NCBI GenBank assembly: GCA_964462135.1
Contig: CAYWWK010000002.1
Coordinates: 60,094 to 124,093 of the forward strand
Direction: 5' to 3'
DNA length: 64,000 nt
Source of the DNA: MGBC163016 sp964462135
Lineage (GTDB): Bacteria > Actinomycetota > Coriobacteriia > Coriobacteriales > Eggerthellaceae
Below are positions 63,979 to 64,000 of the stretch, piece after piece; position 1 is the first letter of the stretch, and each line of letters opens with the position of its first letter. Under the pieces are notes generated by a model. It saw only the letters and a program-made list of their open reading frames with translations. It was not told the DNA's origin and did not search any database. Both the position numbers and the translations under genes were made by a program.

Positions 63979-64000
63979 CTCCTACAATAAACAATGTCAC

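Overview
The window looks like a chromosomal segment of a strictly anaerobic, amino-acid-fermenting actinobacterium, most likely of the class Coriobacteriia. The evidence is the actinobacterial order uvrC-rapZ-yvcK-whiA-gap-pgk-tpiA, an indolepyruvate:ferredoxin oxidoreductase with two phenylacetate-CoA-ligase-type enzymes, a six-gene Ech-type [NiFe] hydrogenase, a flavoreductase-rubredoxin fusion, and moderate GC. The genus is not proven by the sequence. Almost every gene is on the minus strand; the exceptions are hpf and a three-gene plus-strand block at 59.6-62.8 kb. A 10-base N run inside uvrC shows this is a scaffolded draft.

Layout. 0-11.3 kb: start of a truncated gluQ-like gene, then (read right to left) pgsA, a VanW-family wall protein, paaK-2, ACT, dacA, an FHA protein, iorA, iorB, ACT, paaK-1. 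11.5-16.8 kb: ech hydrogenase operon (A to F, minus strand). 17.0-17.6 kb: tRNA Cys, Gly, Val and Leu. 17.7-28.2 kb: uvrC-rapZ-yvcK-whiA followed by gap-pgk-tpiA-gpmI-secG; gap has an in-frame TAA at codon 275. 28.2-36.4 kb: AddA/AddB helicase-nuclease with a Sel1-like and a HIRAN protein upstream. 36.5-43.2 kb: prs, glmU, copper ATPase, NhaA. 43.4-51.8 kb: hpf, folC, uracil-DNA glycosylase, alr, moaB, moeA, eno, rubredoxin fusion. 51.9-58.5 kb: ecfT, the infA-rpmJ-rpsM-rpsK-rpsD-rpoA-rplQ operon, dnaX. 58.6-62.8 kb: accessory island. 63.0-64.0 kb: DedA protein and SRP RNA.

How the parts fit. Ferredoxin reduced by indolepyruvate oxidoreductase during aromatic amino acid oxidation could be re-oxidised by the Ech hydrogenase, giving H2 and an ion gradient, while the CoA ligases handle the aryl-acetyl thioesters. 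NhaA could couple proton and sodium gradients. This is inference from co-location and family knowledge.

The best places for something new are the accessory island (an mntA-hepT toxin-antitoxin pair with a nonsense codon in the toxin, bracketed by an exact 16-bp direct repeat; then an NYN nuclease, a RelB/DinJ-like domain fused to an unknown 240-residue region, and an unrecognised 517-residue coiled-coil protein), the HIRAN/Sel1 pair overlapping addBA, and the tandem octamer array upstream of copA. I saw no CRISPR array, rRNA, transposase or integrase.
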